A DNA stretch of 64,000 nucleotides from Paramoeba atlantica (GCA_977017575.1 CDRNVI010000014.1:186001-250000); one strand, 5' to 3'. Counted from the first letter of the stretch, positions 32,685-44,092 are shown. Translations and numbers: made by a program. Notes: generated by a model not told the origin, from the letters alone.

Positions 32685-35084
32685 CCGTTACCCCCCCCCT
32701 TAGAGGGCTGAAACCACCTGAGTTTGCCTAGGTTTGTCTGGGTTTGCGACAAGCAAACCCCCGATACCCCTGGCATACCATGGAAAATAACGGAAAAAGG
32801 GTGTAAAATGACCCTCTATGTAGATAATGTCTTTTTGTTGAAAAGAAAAACATCAAGCTAAAAAGTCATAAAAAAGCGAGTTTTCCTTTACTTTCACCCT
32901 AATTTTCTATATTGTACAGTGGTTTCAATATATCTTCCCCCTTGCGGAAATTTGATTTTTTTATCTGTTTTTTCTCATTTTTGCAGCATTGGATAGATCT
33001 CGTTCCCCTGGTCAAAAGTTTTGCCGCCTTGTTTATGCAGGGACCCCCTGGCTTCCCCTGGGTCCAAAATACTTGGTTTTTTGGGGAGTTATTTTTCTGA
33101 AACACATCATTTTTTCTCGCTTTTTTTGTCGTTTTATGCTTTGTCAAAATATTTGCTCTCGGACTTTAGCTTGTTTTCATTGTATTTGATAGATCTCGGT
33201 CCTAGCAAATACCTTTGTTCTTTTTTCTTATTTGATAGAGAAATCTTTGCCACAGCCGCCTCGACCACCACCCGGTTTTCAACCGGCGGGCTTTTCTTGA
33301 TCGAGTGAGGTGGCCACCTTCCAGTGGCAAGATGAATGAATGTTTCCACTCACTTATCTCAGGGGAGACACCCCATTACAGGGTACTCGCTCCCTACACA
33401 CTCCCTGCACCCTCCTTCGCCTCCAACCTGGACCCGGCTTCGCCCCCCCCCTATACCCTCCATACGTATATCCCCTTGGAGTCCCCTAGACCCGCCCGGA
33501 TTCTCCAGCGAACTCCATAGCCGGGAAAACGCCAAGTACCTTCGCCATTGATTTCTCTTGGGACCTGACTGGGTTTGCCTGAGTTTGCATTTTACTGGTT
33601 TCAGCCCTCTTAGATATCCCGCATTCCGTCTCCGAAATGGGCAGTTTGAGGATAAGTAACGTACTAGGATAAGTAGCATACTAGGATAAGTAGCGTACTA
33701 GAAGAAGTTCGCGCGACATTTGCGCCAGAAGTTATTTTTAGCATGATACAATCGCGCCGAAAGCATTCGCCGATGTGTTCTTTTGGACGGAGTTGCACGC
33801 TGTCCAAGTGAGGCATCAAAATCAAGAAAAAGGGATAGGGATACCTCGGTTGGGTGACTTGCGTACAAGTCTAGCACGAATAAAGTCTTGCCGGGGGGAT
33901 ACTTGCTCGTGTCAAAAAACATCCTCTATCATTCATTGAAAAAAGGAATCTCCTGTTATCCAGCCTGATCCTGTAACGGTTGAAGTGCAACAGTACAGAT
34001 CTGATGCTGCCTTCGTTTCCCGTGCAACTCGACCTCGACAAGACTGAGCGCTCCACAACAGGTGCAGTGGAAACAAACGATGTTCCCAAGTACGTTGTTC
34101 TGGGAGGAACCGGGAAAAAGCACAGGCATTGTCCAAAACCAAGATGTTACCATGGCCTTTTCTTTCATGTCTTAACTTTCACCCTCTTTGTGCCACGGAT
34201 TTCCTAGGTTATTTCACTTGTGGGCTCCCGACACACCGAAGCCTCATCACCAGTCACAATATATGACTTATGTATTGTACACAATATACATACACCGCGG
34301 TTCCTGCGTACCCACCGCGGTTCCCTTATTTAGTCTAGTACACCCCCTCTAGCTCTCCACTCTAAAAAAATACCTACAGAAACTGTCAGAGTCCGCCAGA
34401 AACTGTCAGAGTCCGCGAGTTCCCGCCAGAAACTGCCAGCGACCTACAGCGATCTATAGGTACCGTCTACATACTCTCCATTTTCTTCGCGAAGTAAAGA
34501 CACCGTTTCTGAAAAATATGCTTCACTGAAGCCTGACAAGTTGTGCTGAGTTTGTCAACTCAGCATGGGGAAGCATGGTCGGGACCTCATCGCGGTCTTC
34601 CCTGGAACTATCATTTTGCAGATGATATTTACTCAGACTTACATTTTGCAGATAGACAACCTACTCAAACGACAGAAATACCGTTTCTGCAAAAATTAAT
34701 TTTATCAAGTTGGCAAATTTTTTGAGGGCAGTGCAAAAATTAGTAAATTTTTAATTAGTAAAACTTTTTTTATTATTTTACAATAAAAGTTTTACTAATT
34801 TTTGCGAGCACTGTATCTTTCGTCGAAAATGAACGCCGTACTCACTGACAAACGTTTGCTTCCTATCTACGAATCATGATTCTCATTGTTCTCAGAACAC
34901 CGAGAATTATATTCTGAATATAACTGTGCACAACTCTTAAAAATTTTACTACTGATTTTTTAAGAAAAGATTCTGAAAATTTTCTCTGTAAACTAGTATG
35001 CTACTTATCCTCTCGTGACCCAGAGGTTTCATCACAAAAGAGGATAAGTAGCGTACTAGGATATCTAAGGGGGGGGGGTAACGG
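32685..35084 (-). mobile_element. Non-autonomous pogo-type element, copy A
   Basis: Ends are CCGTTACCCCCCCCCTTAGA, or the same with a longer C-run, on both sides, flanked by TA (32683-32684, 35085-35086). Iterons of the type GGATAAGTAGCGTACTA lie near both ends, almost the pogo iteron. A second copy lies inverted at 37456-40391. Inside, on the minus strand at about 33690-34170, is a transposase relic (TWEHRLFPLHLLWSAQS... SGWITGDSFFQ, KTLFVLDLYASHPTE) alignable to the intact pogo transposase. The rest of the gene is deleted. It is interrupted by the TTA-target insertion at 32703-33609. Confidence 0.85.
32703..33609. mobile_element. TTA-target MITE nested in copy A
   Basis: 907 bp with perfect 14-bp ends GAGGGCTGAAACCA, flanked by the direct repeat TTA (32700-32702, 33610-33612). 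The uninterrupted TTAGATATCC site is seen at the other end of this element and in copy B. Subterminal TGAGTTTGCC and GGGTTTG repeats occur at both sides. A 3-bp TTA duplication is typical of PIF/Harbinger transposons. No transposase is present. Confidence 0.8.
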
Positions 35085-35128
35085 TACATCTCTACTGTAT
35101 ACTATACAGTAAAAGTCACAATTCTGAG

Positions 35129-36063
35129 CAGAGGTCCGTAAAAGTACGAAAACTATTTTATAGTACTATTATAGTACTATAAACTTTGAAACACTATAAA
35201 TAAAAACAATATTTGTTTACAATTTTTTTTAGTAAGTTTTTTCTGAAAGTATTGCTTGAAATGCCGACTCGACGCAATTAATTTTTATCACTCCCGTTTT
35301 CTTGAAAGATTTCTCACTATTTTTCTCATCATTATGCCCAACAAGCGTCGTGGTCAAGCTCAAATCGTTTTTTCACACTTCGTTGAAGTCGATGGGGAAC
35401 TCGACCTACTTTAATTTCAGATATGTTCCAGTCCAGACGCCTTGTCTTCTTAGGCCGCCTTTCCTGCCGAAGTATAATGTGTAAATGTGAAATAGCGGGT
35501 AAGTGAATCTTCAAATTTCTTCAAAAGATTATGAATTTTGCAGATATTAAATCTTGCAGGCTCTGCGGTGTGTTTTTGTGTTTTATCTTGCCATTGAATA
35601 CGCCACGTCTAGGATCCAACGAGTGATCTAACTGGAACTCGTTGAAGGACAACTGTAACGCGGTTTGCACGGTACAAGGAAGGAGCATTATGGGAAGAAC
35701 TTGTTGTGAGCCATAGGATCCCGTCTTTTTCCATTTCTGCACAAAAACTAAAACTCTTTTCACTTTTTTCTACGCGTCAGCGTATCCACACCACTTGCTC
35801 CACCTGACATCGTGACCCCTCTAAGCCTCTACACCTCCATCGACTCTCTCCTGCCTAGCGAAATTCCTCCAGGTCCATCGACCGATCTGTCTACCGCGCG
35901 CCTTTCTGGACATGAAACACTGATAAACACCATATAGTTTTTATAGCCATATACATAGTATGTACATATGTATAGTGTTTATAGTACTATAAACGAGGTT
36001 TATAGTACTAGAAATTTTCTTGAAACACTATAAACTATCTATAAATAGTTTTAAGGACCTCTG
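35129..36063. mobile_element. hAT-type non-autonomous element
   Basis: 935 bp with ends CAGAGGTCCKTAAAA in inverse and an exact 8-bp flanking duplication ATTCTGAG (35121-35128, 36064-36071), the hAT hallmark. Near 35334 a short frame (MPNKRRGQAQIVFSHFVEVD) looks like the start of a BED-finger transposase. Repeated TATAGTACTATAAAC motifs lie inside both ends, as in the hAT element at 54836-55903. Confidence 0.85.
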
Positions 36064-36240
36064 ATTCTGAGAATCACTAAAATTGGCTGTCAACATATAA
36101 CTAGGAAAAATGAGAATGCAATTTTAAAAATGAGAATGCGTCTCTGAATCACCATATCAACGTGCAACTCCATTTGAACAACAAAAATGAGAATAGCCAA
36201 AAAAGTTCCATACTGCTTCTGTTCCTCTTTGTACTAAATA

Positions 36241-36546
36241 TTAGTGTGTGGTGATTAACATACTTCCGATGAAGTTAAAAACTTCTTCTTCGTCTACGTC
36301 TTCACTGTACTCACTCTCTGTTTCCAGAGAGAGTTCTTCTTCTTGGGCTTCGCCATCTTCATTTACAAAGTTGTCCGCGTCAATGGAGACGTGCTGCTGA
36401 AGAGGGGTATTCGGGTCTAGATTGGAGTGAATTTTTTTCCCTATCCAAGTATTGGGAATGTAAGATGCCGATGTCCTTCGAAACGGTCCAGTAGCCATAA
36501 GATTCTTCTGGGCATAAAGTGCATCTTTTCGAACACAGCAGTGCAA
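36241..36546 (-). pseudogene. Acidic ORF, possible second Merlin tail
   Basis: A 101-codon frame with a very acidic C-terminal half (EEELSLETESEYSEDVDEEE) ending FNFIGSML... The acidic tail resembles that of the Merlin-type transposase at 36716-37408, so it may be the remnant of an inverted second copy. No catalytic motif is present. Three AAAAATGAGAAT repeats lie just left (36108-36195). Confidence 0.3.
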
Positions 36547-36715
36547 ATCCGTGCGTCGGCCGTTGCGCTGAAAGTGCGCAGTCGTCGTTCCGGTAACGAT
36601 TCGCTAGATTTCTTTTGTTTCTGGACTTGGAATCAGACTCACCTTCCAGGATGAACGAGAGGGGCTATTTTTCTCCTATCACAGAAGTTCCAATAAATAT
36701 CGTGACTCTTTCTGG

Positions 36716-37408
36716 ATGGCAACAGTGACAGGAATCAGCAGAGATGGAAAATGTATATCTACCCTCTGGAAACGGATCAATAATAAGAAAAAAGAAACCT
36801 TACAGGGCATCGTAAAAAAGCATACTGTAGACAGTAAAAGAAGCTTAGTCATGACAGACTGCCTCAAAGCCTACAAAGGATTGAGTGACTACCTGAACCA
36901 TAAAACCGTAAACCACAGTAGAAAAGGCAGATACCGGTTCGTTACTGAGGATGGGATTCATATAAATAATGCGGAAAGTTGTCATTCGGCAATAAAACGA
37001 GCAATACGCAGGCAGGGTCGACTCTCAATGTTACCCGAAGAAGCGGAAGAAACAATTTCACTGTACACCTTGTGGTTTAAGAAACCATCCTGGCAACTCC
37101 GACTTCAAGCACTCCTGATAGCCCTGAAGGAAGCGAAAGATTTGGATTTGAAAGAAGTTGAAATGTCAAGCGATGAAGAACCAGATTCTGAGTTTATTGT
37201 TGGGCAACGCAGCGCCCACAACATGGAGATTGGCGACAATGAATTCTCAAGCGGGTATGAAAGTGAAACGATTACTCTAATTGAACGTTTGTTAGACACT
37301 TCGGTGAAACTGAATCAAATTTCGGTTTTTTCCTGTTTTTTCCTATCAAATTCTCTGACTGTAGAAAATGTTTCTCCAGAGATTTTATTTGTATTTTGGT
37401 GGAATTGA
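36716..37408 (+). pseudogene. Merlin / IS1595-type transposase, 5' truncated
   Basis: A 230-residue frame matching the C-terminal two thirds of ISXO2/IS1595-like transposases: GISRDGKCISTLW, the second Asp in LVMTDCLKAYKGL (about residue 43), then KTVNHSRKGRYRFVTEDGIH and the third-acid region INNAESCHSAIKRAIRRQG (about 84-102). The zinc ribbon and the first catalytic Asp expected upstream are missing, so the copy is dead. The acidic tail (SSDEEPDSEF) is atypical. It runs into the dispersed GTGAAACTGAATCAAATTTC repeat at 37303. Merlin transposons are the eukaryotic relatives of IS1016/IS1595. Confidence 0.7.
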
Positions 37409-37455
37409 ACGAAGTTTGCACACTTTTTCAAAAAAAAATGAAAACGATCTTATTA

Positions 37456-40391
37456 CCGTTCCCCCCCTTAGATATCCTAGTACGCTACTTATCCTCTTTT
37501 GTGATGAAACCTCTGGGTCACGAGAAGATAAGTAGCATACTAGTTTACAGAGAAAATTTTCAAAATCTTTTCTTAAAAAATCAGTAGTAAAATTTTTAAG
37601 AGTTGTGCACAGTTAGAGGGGTGACTCTGGGTGGGAGCGCCTGGAAGCGCCTAGAAGCGCCTGGAAGCGCCAAGGACCTTTGTCCTAATATTTCTTTTTT
37701 ATTTTTCTTAATCTTTTCTTGCTTCAGTTAGAGGATCTGGTGATCATGTTGTTGGAAATGTTTAGCCTACAAGACTTTATTATGGTTTCAAGTACATAAA
37801 TATTTTAGAATGTATCAGGGCGGTCATCCCCAGGTGTGGGAACTCTCCATTTTTTGATTTTTGTTTTCAATTTTGGACCGACGGAGCCGTTTTATATCTT
37901 TTTGAGACATGGTAGGCTAACTATGGAATGTTCATCGTCACTGGTGAGCCTTCATCGCTCTTCGCCGCTCTCCTCGGCGCCCCCTGGCTGCCCTCCTCGC
38001 CTGCCGTCTTCGCCCGCCCTCCTCGCCTGCCCTCTGGGCCTTCGCCCTCACTCTTGGCCAGCCTCCTGGCCACTCAATTCGACTCCCTGCCCCGCCCTCT
38101 TCGCACCCTCCTTCACCCATGCGCCGCCCGCCTGACCGCCCGTGAGGAAAGTCCGGTGTCTACCTGTATGATCGATCGTTTCTTTTTTGTACCTTGTTGA
38201 TCGGATCCTTGTTGTTGGACGGTCGGTGTACCTTGTTGGACTCTTTCTTTCTTTCCCCGATGACCTCCCTCACCCCTCCCTCTGACCACCACCGTGCTAC
38301 CCGCCGCGCTTCCGCCGCTCTCCCCGCCGTGCTCCCCGCATCCCTCCCCGCTGAGCTCCCCACCTGCGCTCCCCGCCACGCCACCCACCGCGCCACCCGC
38401 CGCGACACCGGCCGCACTCCCCGCAGGAGGCAAGTCGGGTGTCTACATGCTGCGGTTGAACCTAGGCTCTCGCGCTGTAGATTTACTCCGCGCGTGGAGC
38501 ACCAGCACCGCTACCTACGCGGAAAGTGAGGAGGCCACATCTCTTCGGAGACAAACGGCCCGGACCTAACAACATGATCGAGCGTTTCGACGCTCTCGTG
38601 TTAGAAGATCACGCTTCGCGTGGAGAACCGGCAGCGCGACCTACGCGTGAAGTAGGAAGTCACAGTTCTTCGGAGCCAAATGGCTTGAATCACACACACA
38701 TTGGTGAAGCGACCTAGAAGAGCCTTGCGTCCCCGCAATCGGGCGGAGCGCGAGAGCCGGAGTGGTACTTTCGGCGCTTGCATGAGGGTATTGCAGACGC
38801 TCTTATTACCAACAAAACCAACAACAATTTAAGCCGTTCGTCTCTTTCTGGCGCAGTGCAAAATGCCTTACTACCGCACCCGAATGATAGCCGAGGCCCA
38901 ATCTGTCACCTTCTTGGACAATCTTTTAGAAAATAGAAAAAGGTGTCCCCCCATGTCCCCCTATAGGGGGGTTTATGTTGCTTGTCCTCAAATTACCAAG
39001 TCCGAACTCCATAGAAGTTCACTGGAAGCGCCTAGAAGCGCCTGGGTAGGAGTCACCCCTCTTATATTCAGAAAATAATTCTCGGTGTTCTGAGAACAAT
39101 GAGAATCATGATTCGTAGATAGGAAGCAAACGTTTGTCAGTGAGTACGGCGTTCATTTTCGACGAAAGATACAGTGCTCGCAAAAATTAGTAAAACTTTT
39201 ATTGTAAAATAATAAAAAAAGTTTTACTAATTAAAAATTTACTAATTTTTGCACTGCCCTCAAAAAATTTGCCAACTTGATAAAATTAATTTTTGCAGAA
39301 ACGGTATTTCTGTCGTTTGAGTAGGTTGTCTATCTGCAAAATGTAAGTCTGAGTAAATATCATCTGCAAAATGATAGTTCCAGGGAAGACCGCGATGAGG
39401 TCCCGACCATGCTTCCCCATGCTGAGTTGACAAACTCAGCACAACTTGTCAGGCTTCAGTGAAGCATATTTTTCAGAAACGGTGTCTTTACTTCGCGAAG
39501 AAAATGGAGAGTATGTAGACGGTACCTATAGATCGCTGTAGGTCGCTGGCAGTTTCTGGCGGGAACTCGCGGACTCTGACAGTTTCTGGCGGACTCTGAC
39601 AGTTTCTGTAGGTATTTTTTTAGAGTGGAGAGCTAGAGGGGGTGTACTAGACTAAATAAGGGAACCGCGGTGGGTACGCAGGAACCGCGGTGTATGTATA
39701 TTGTGTACAATACATAAGTCATATATTGTGACTGGTGATGAGGCTTCGGTGTGTCGGGAGCCCACAAGTGAAATAACCTAGGAAATCCGTGGCACAAAGA
39801 GGGTGAAAGTTAAGACATGAAAGAAAAGGCCATGGTAACATCTTGGTTTTGGACAATGCCTGTGCTTTTTCCCGGTTCCTCCCAGAACAACGTACTTGGG
39901 AACATCGTTTGTTTCCACTGCACCTGTTGTGGAGCGCTCAGTCTTGTCGAGGTCGAGTTGCACGGGAAACGAAGGCAGCATCAGATCTGTACTGTTGCAC
40001 TTCAACCGTTACAGGATCAGGCTGGATAACAGGAGATTCCTTTTTTCAATGAATGATAGAGGATGTTTTTTGACACGAGCAAGTATCCCCCCGGCAAGAC
40101 TTTATTCGTGCTAGACTTGTACGCAAGTCACCCAACCGAGGTATCCCTATCCCTTTTTCTTGATTTTGATGCCTCACTTGGACAGCGTGCAACTCCGTCC
40201 AAAAGAACACATCGGCGAATGCTTTCGGCGCGATTGTATCATGCTAAAAATAACTTCTGGCGCAAATGTCGCGCGAACTTCTTCTAGTACGCTACTTATC
40301 CTAGTATGCTACTTATCCTAGTACGTTACTTAGCCTCAAACTGCCCATTTCGGAGACGGAATGCGGGATATCTAGGGGGGGGGGGTAACGG
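37456..40391 (+). mobile_element. Non-autonomous pogo-type element, copy B
   Basis: Inverted, nearly identical copy of the element at 32685-35084. It has the same TA target (37454-37455, 40392-40393), C-run ends and GTACGCTACTTATCC iterons. The transposase relic lies on the plus strand at about 39810-40290. Short spurious frames are shared residue for residue with copy A, which shows how recent the two copies are. It carries its own TTA-target insertion (37616-39061) at a different point from the one in copy A. Confidence 0.85.
37616..39061. mobile_element. TTA-target element nested in copy B
   Basis: 1446 bp with ends GAGGGGTGACTC in inverse and the direct repeat TTA (37613-37615, 39062-39064). 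Copy A has the empty site GCACAGTTATATTC, which proves the insertion. Just inside are tandem GGAAGCGCCTA units: four at the left (37639-37678), about two at the right (39022-39044), in the same orientation. The interior is C/G-rich low-complexity DNA (37940-38560) without a credible gene. Probable PIF/Harbinger-type passenger. Confidence 0.8.
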
Positions 40392-40623
40392 TAGGCCCGT
40401 AAATTTAATATCACGGTACGTCAGCAAGGTCTTCATACGGGCAGGCACGCTGTCCACCTGAGTACGACATACTGATGACTGTACGATGAATGTTCGCCCA
40501 CTCCTTGGTAAGGCTTGCTTTACTATTTACAACAGAATCGTGCTTTGAAAGTAATTGTGTGTATGTACACGTATGTGGGGTCACAGTACCTACCTGTATA
40601 ATAAAAATAGGGGTTTATAGTAG

Positions 40624-41418
40624 TCATGATACTTTTTGTCCACTCAATTTAGCCCTAGTTCCAATAGCAGATTCACGACTACCGATGAATTCAGTAATCT
40701 CGTTGTATGATAAATCCATGACCTTGCATGCGGTTAACCGCCGTAATGGGGTCAGATCTACAATTCCCGTAAACTTGTTCGTATTTAACCAAAGATATTC
40801 TATCTTAACAGGGATGTGACTTAAATCGAGAGGTCCCGTAAATTGGTTTTTGGAAAACGATAACAACACACATGTGTCTGGTAAATTCGTCAGCGAAAGT
40901 TCTCCCACAAAACGATTCACGTGAAAGCGCATCTCCCGAATTTGCTCGGGAAGTGCACTCAAATTTAGATTTCCAGAGAGTAGATTTGCAAAAACGTTGA
41001 ATGTTAACAGTGAAGCAGGAAGCGCACACAAATCCAATGCGCCGGATAAATTATTTTGACTGACAGTAAACTCATGAAGATGCCGAGGAAGTTTTCCGCA
41101 CGGAATAGTGCCCATAATACCAGTGTTTTGAAGCGTCACTATTTGAAGAGTCTCGGGTAAAAATTCCAGTAGTATGGTACCTCTCACACTGATCTCATCC
41201 CAATTCATTTCGATCACTTCTTCATCCGCTGTACATTCTATTCCGGTCCATTTACAGGCGGAAGTTCCCGAATTCCAGGTTGGATCCGAAAACGTCAATT
41301 CAGACACACAACGCTCTAACAAATACTCTGGGGGAAGGTTCGCTCCTCGAATCTTTCCGGATCGCGTCACGCTCGAATCCGTGGCGTACAATAGAGACAG
41401 GGGGTTTGGAGGAAACAT
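40624..41418 (-). CDS. Leucine-rich-repeat protein 3
   Basis: 264 residues from the ATG at 41418. The family motif GKIRGANLPPEYLLER (about residues 21-36) and cap ACKWTGIEC (about 54-62) precede nine LRRs such as NNLSGALDLCALPASLLTFN and NQFTGPLDLSHIPVKIEYLW. A short basic tail follows (RAKLSGQKVS). No signal peptide or membrane segment is visible. The lipase-like gene ends upstream 436 bp away on the same strand. Confidence 0.85.
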   Translation of the reverse strand: MFPPNPLSLLYATDSSVTRSGKIRGANLPPEYLLERCVSELTFSDPTWNSGTSACKWTGIECTADEEVIEMNWDEISVRGTILLEFLPETLQIVTLQNTGIMGTIPCGKLPRHLHEFTVSQNNLSGALDLCALPASLLTFNVFANLLSGNLNLSALPEQIREMRFHVNRFVGELSLTNLPDTCVLLSFSKNQFTGPLDLSHIPVKIEYLWLNTNKFTGIVDLTPLRRLTACKVMDLSYNEITEFIGSRESAIGTRAKLSGQKVS

Positions 41419-41853
41419 GAATTAAAGCTAGACTAGTGACGTTCTGTAGTAGACAAAAGATTTCCTAAAATAGAGTTATTGATTGAAAATATGCATTCGC
41501 CAAATTTATCGGTCTTGAGGTGTAAATTGGCGAGATGTAAACTTCAATGCAGGACAGTACCTGCAGAGCAGCGCTCGGATAGAAACCGATACCATCGATT
41601 GTCTACCGCATTGCACGGCATGTGTACAAAGAGTCAGGGATTCTGCCTTTGAAGATCGAAAGAGAGATTCATGTTCTCTTTACGTATCCCCGAGGCGTTC
41701 TACAACGTTATCACCACTTCCACTCGCTCTTACTAGCAAGATACATGTACTTGGCACTTGGCTATTATTAACAGACTACCTCCCTTCAAGATTATTCCTA
41801 TAATCTTGCTTTCTAGAGAGGCAGGAGCGCATATCGTACGAATATTCCCCGTT

Positions 41854-43758
41854 TCAGTTACTCTCGTGGTTCCTTTCTGTGCAAAGATTCGACAAGTATG
41901 CCACCAGCATATGAAAAACGGACCCTACTGCCGCTAATAATTGACGTGCTCTAACAAGAACATTATGCAATACGGTATGGGCGTCATTGTTCATGTACAC
42001 AGGTGGTTTGGACACCTCTGCACTCTTCGAGGAACTCGTTTTGCCGGTGATTTTAATGCCATTGCCTTTTGGAGGACAAAGCTCAGCCCTTCGATAAGCA
42101 GTTGACATATTGACGAGATATCCCTTTGTGGTTCTGTCAGTCCTGCAGGCCGAAGAATATGGAGCTGGGAATTTAATCATTAGACTTAGTGCGTCCTTCT
42201 TTTTAGCTATACTGGAAGAAACATCTATTGGGCATTGTAACGCATGTACACCAAAGTAGTAAAAACGATACAAAAACAGGAACGGGGTTTGTATAGGATG
42301 AAAGAAGTGTCTCAAGGAGCGCCTCTTAGGTCGATAAGGATAAGTTTCCACGTAGTTAGGAGCACGTTCGTCAGATTGGTTACGAAAATCTGATCGACGG
42401 ACCTCCCTGGCGTGACATTGTGATCTCCCTTCCTTACCCGACTTTTCGATATTGAACGAAATGCTAGCATTAGAATCCACATGCGCTTCACTTTCCGAAC
42501 CCTGTTTCCAAACTTCATTCGGCACCTTTATTGGTTGCGTCATAAAAAAAGGCGACTCTCGAACTGTGTAACGAATCTGTTGTCCGAGATGAGAAAAATG
42601 ATCCCAGGAGAAGTCGCCCACAAGGGAGGGGTACTCTTGCAGTGGATCATCTGAATTAGCAATATTAAACGTATGGAGGTAAAGCGAACTCAGAATAGGT
42701 TTCTGCTTCCCGTTTTTAGTTCCATAATGTTTTTGGCTTCTCGCGCTTTGTTGAAGCCTTTCTTGAGGTGACAGTTGGCTGTAGCCTTTTAGGAAGTTTT
42801 TGTTGCTCATTTTCGGAACACCAAAAGTATACACTAGCAGCTTACGACGAAGTTCAGGAAAGCTATACCAAAGGTCGAATGCGGCAAGCTGCGCAATTGC
42901 ACCACCACCGCAGAATCCAGTAATCAATATATTCGCGGTTTCATGCGCTCGCAGAACCTCGCGAAACAATGCATGAACTTCGCTTCGTAATGATTCGTAG
43001 GCGTCAAGAACTCCTCCGTGAATTCGGGACTTTGAACGAAGACGCCAAGCGCTCTGCAAAAGGTTGTTCAGAGGCCCAAAAGAAGTAAAATTATAGCTTC
43101 CGTGAACACCATGCGCATGAGAAGCCTTCTGAGACAACTCATCACACCATTCACAAATGCGCATAGAACGTAGATTTTCAACATACCCTGACCGAAAAGA
43201 TAAGACAATTGTCTCTTCAAAAGTAGAATGTATGTTTCTTATTCCATTAGATGAAAGAGAATGTCTGTTCGGCTTGGGTAAGTCCTTCTTTCTACTAGAG
43301 GAACTTAGATACTCGGGCTTTCTTCTGCGATGAAAAACCACTAATGCAAGTGTTTGAAGCGTTTTATTTTGAATAGGTAAAAGAGAAATCTCATCCCCAG
43401 GTGTAATTTTTTGACTTTCAGAAGAAAAAGGTTTATTCAAATTCATGTACAGAGAGTTGCCGTAAGCTTTAGATTTTGCTGCAGTACTCCATGAATCAAG
43501 TAAGCTGTGATGACAATGGGCGACCCGACTCCAATGCATACACTGTTGTGCCCATTCTTCGCTGTATGTAGGAGAAACTACGCTGGGATCTGTGATCTCA
43601 GTTGGGTCCCTTGAGCAAAGAGTCCTGTCAGACGAACGTTTAAAGCTCGATTGTGAGTTTTTTCGTCGTCCTGCGTAAGTAGGAAAATCTTTAGACAGGA
43701 ATAGGTAAGGAATACATGTGAGGACCAACGTCAAATAATGCACTGAGTGCTCCAACAT
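41854..43758 (-). CDS. Class 3 lipase-like protein with Cys nucleophile
   Basis: 634 residues from the ATG at 43758, with a hydrophobic N-terminus (VHYLTLVLTCIPYLFL) that may be a signal peptide or anchor. The alpha/beta-hydrolase core fits Lipase_3: IVLSFRSGYVENLRSM (about 165-180), HGGVLDAYESLRSEVHALF, the nucleophile elbow ILITGFCGGGAIAQLAAFDL (about 279-298), YTFGVPKMSNKNF, then NSDDPLQEYPSL (Asp) and WDHFSHLGQQIRY (His). The canonical elbow is GHSLGGA; here the Ser position is Cys (codon TGC). It may be a thiol hydrolase, a dead scaffold or a point mutant. Family members cleave tri- or diacylglycerols. A Cys-containing, Lys/Ser-rich tail of about 200 residues follows. Flanked by LRR genes 436 and 335 bp away. 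Confidence 0.8.
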   Translation of the reverse strand: MLEHSVHYLTLVLTCIPYLFLSKDFPTYAGRRKNSQSSFKRSSDRTLCSRDPTEITDPSVVSPTYSEEWAQQCMHWSRVAHCHHSLLDSWSTAAKSKAYGNSLYMNLNKPFSSESQKITPGDEISLLPIQNKTLQTLALVVFHRRRKPEYLSSSSRKKDLPKPNRHSLSSNGIRNIHSTFEETIVLSFRSGYVENLRSMRICEWCDELSQKASHAHGVHGSYNFTSFGPLNNLLQSAWRLRSKSRIHGGVLDAYESLRSEVHALFREVLRAHETANILITGFCGGGAIAQLAAFDLWYSFPELRRKLLVYTFGVPKMSNKNFLKGYSQLSPQERLQQSARSQKHYGTKNGKQKPILSSLYLHTFNIANSDDPLQEYPSLVGDFSWDHFSHLGQQIRYTVRESPFFMTQPIKVPNEVWKQGSESEAHVDSNASISFNIEKSGKEGRSQCHAREVRRSDFRNQSDERAPNYVETYPYRPKRRSLRHFFHPIQTPFLFLYRFYYFGVHALQCPIDVSSSIAKKKDALSLMIKFPAPYSSACRTDRTTKGYLVNMSTAYRRAELCPPKGNGIKITGKTSSSKSAEVSKPPVYMNNDAHTVLHNVLVRARQLLAAVGSVFHMLVAYLSNLCTERNHESN

Positions 43759-44092
43759 AAATAATACTAAGGCGAATTCTATAATGATAAACAGATGTCT
43801 TCTTCTTCTTCTTCAGATTATTTCCTCAGATTAGGCAGAGAGATAAAACGCATCGATAGCGTTTTGGAAGCTCTCCAAGTATTGATCGGCGTATCTGTAA
43901 ACCTCTGCATCCTCCAGTAAAAGATGCATGAAATATAAATATTCGTAACTGTCGATTTTGTTTTACGAAGGAACAACTTTGTTCAACAATAAAATTGGTC
44001 TCCGAGATTTGTGAATTTTATAGAAGGATGACAAACAGTATTAGAGTTTCTTACTAGTAATAAGTCCTAGTTTACAAAGCGCTATTTACACC

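Noticed and set aside
34543-34725. Short frame repeated exactly at 39260-39442
   Set aside because: Identity reflects the duplicated non-autonomous element and not coding constraint; the peptide has no family features.
37928-38569. Pro/Ala-rich open frames within the TTA-target insertion
   Set aside because: They arise from C/G low-complexity DNA in all frames, with no start context or domain.
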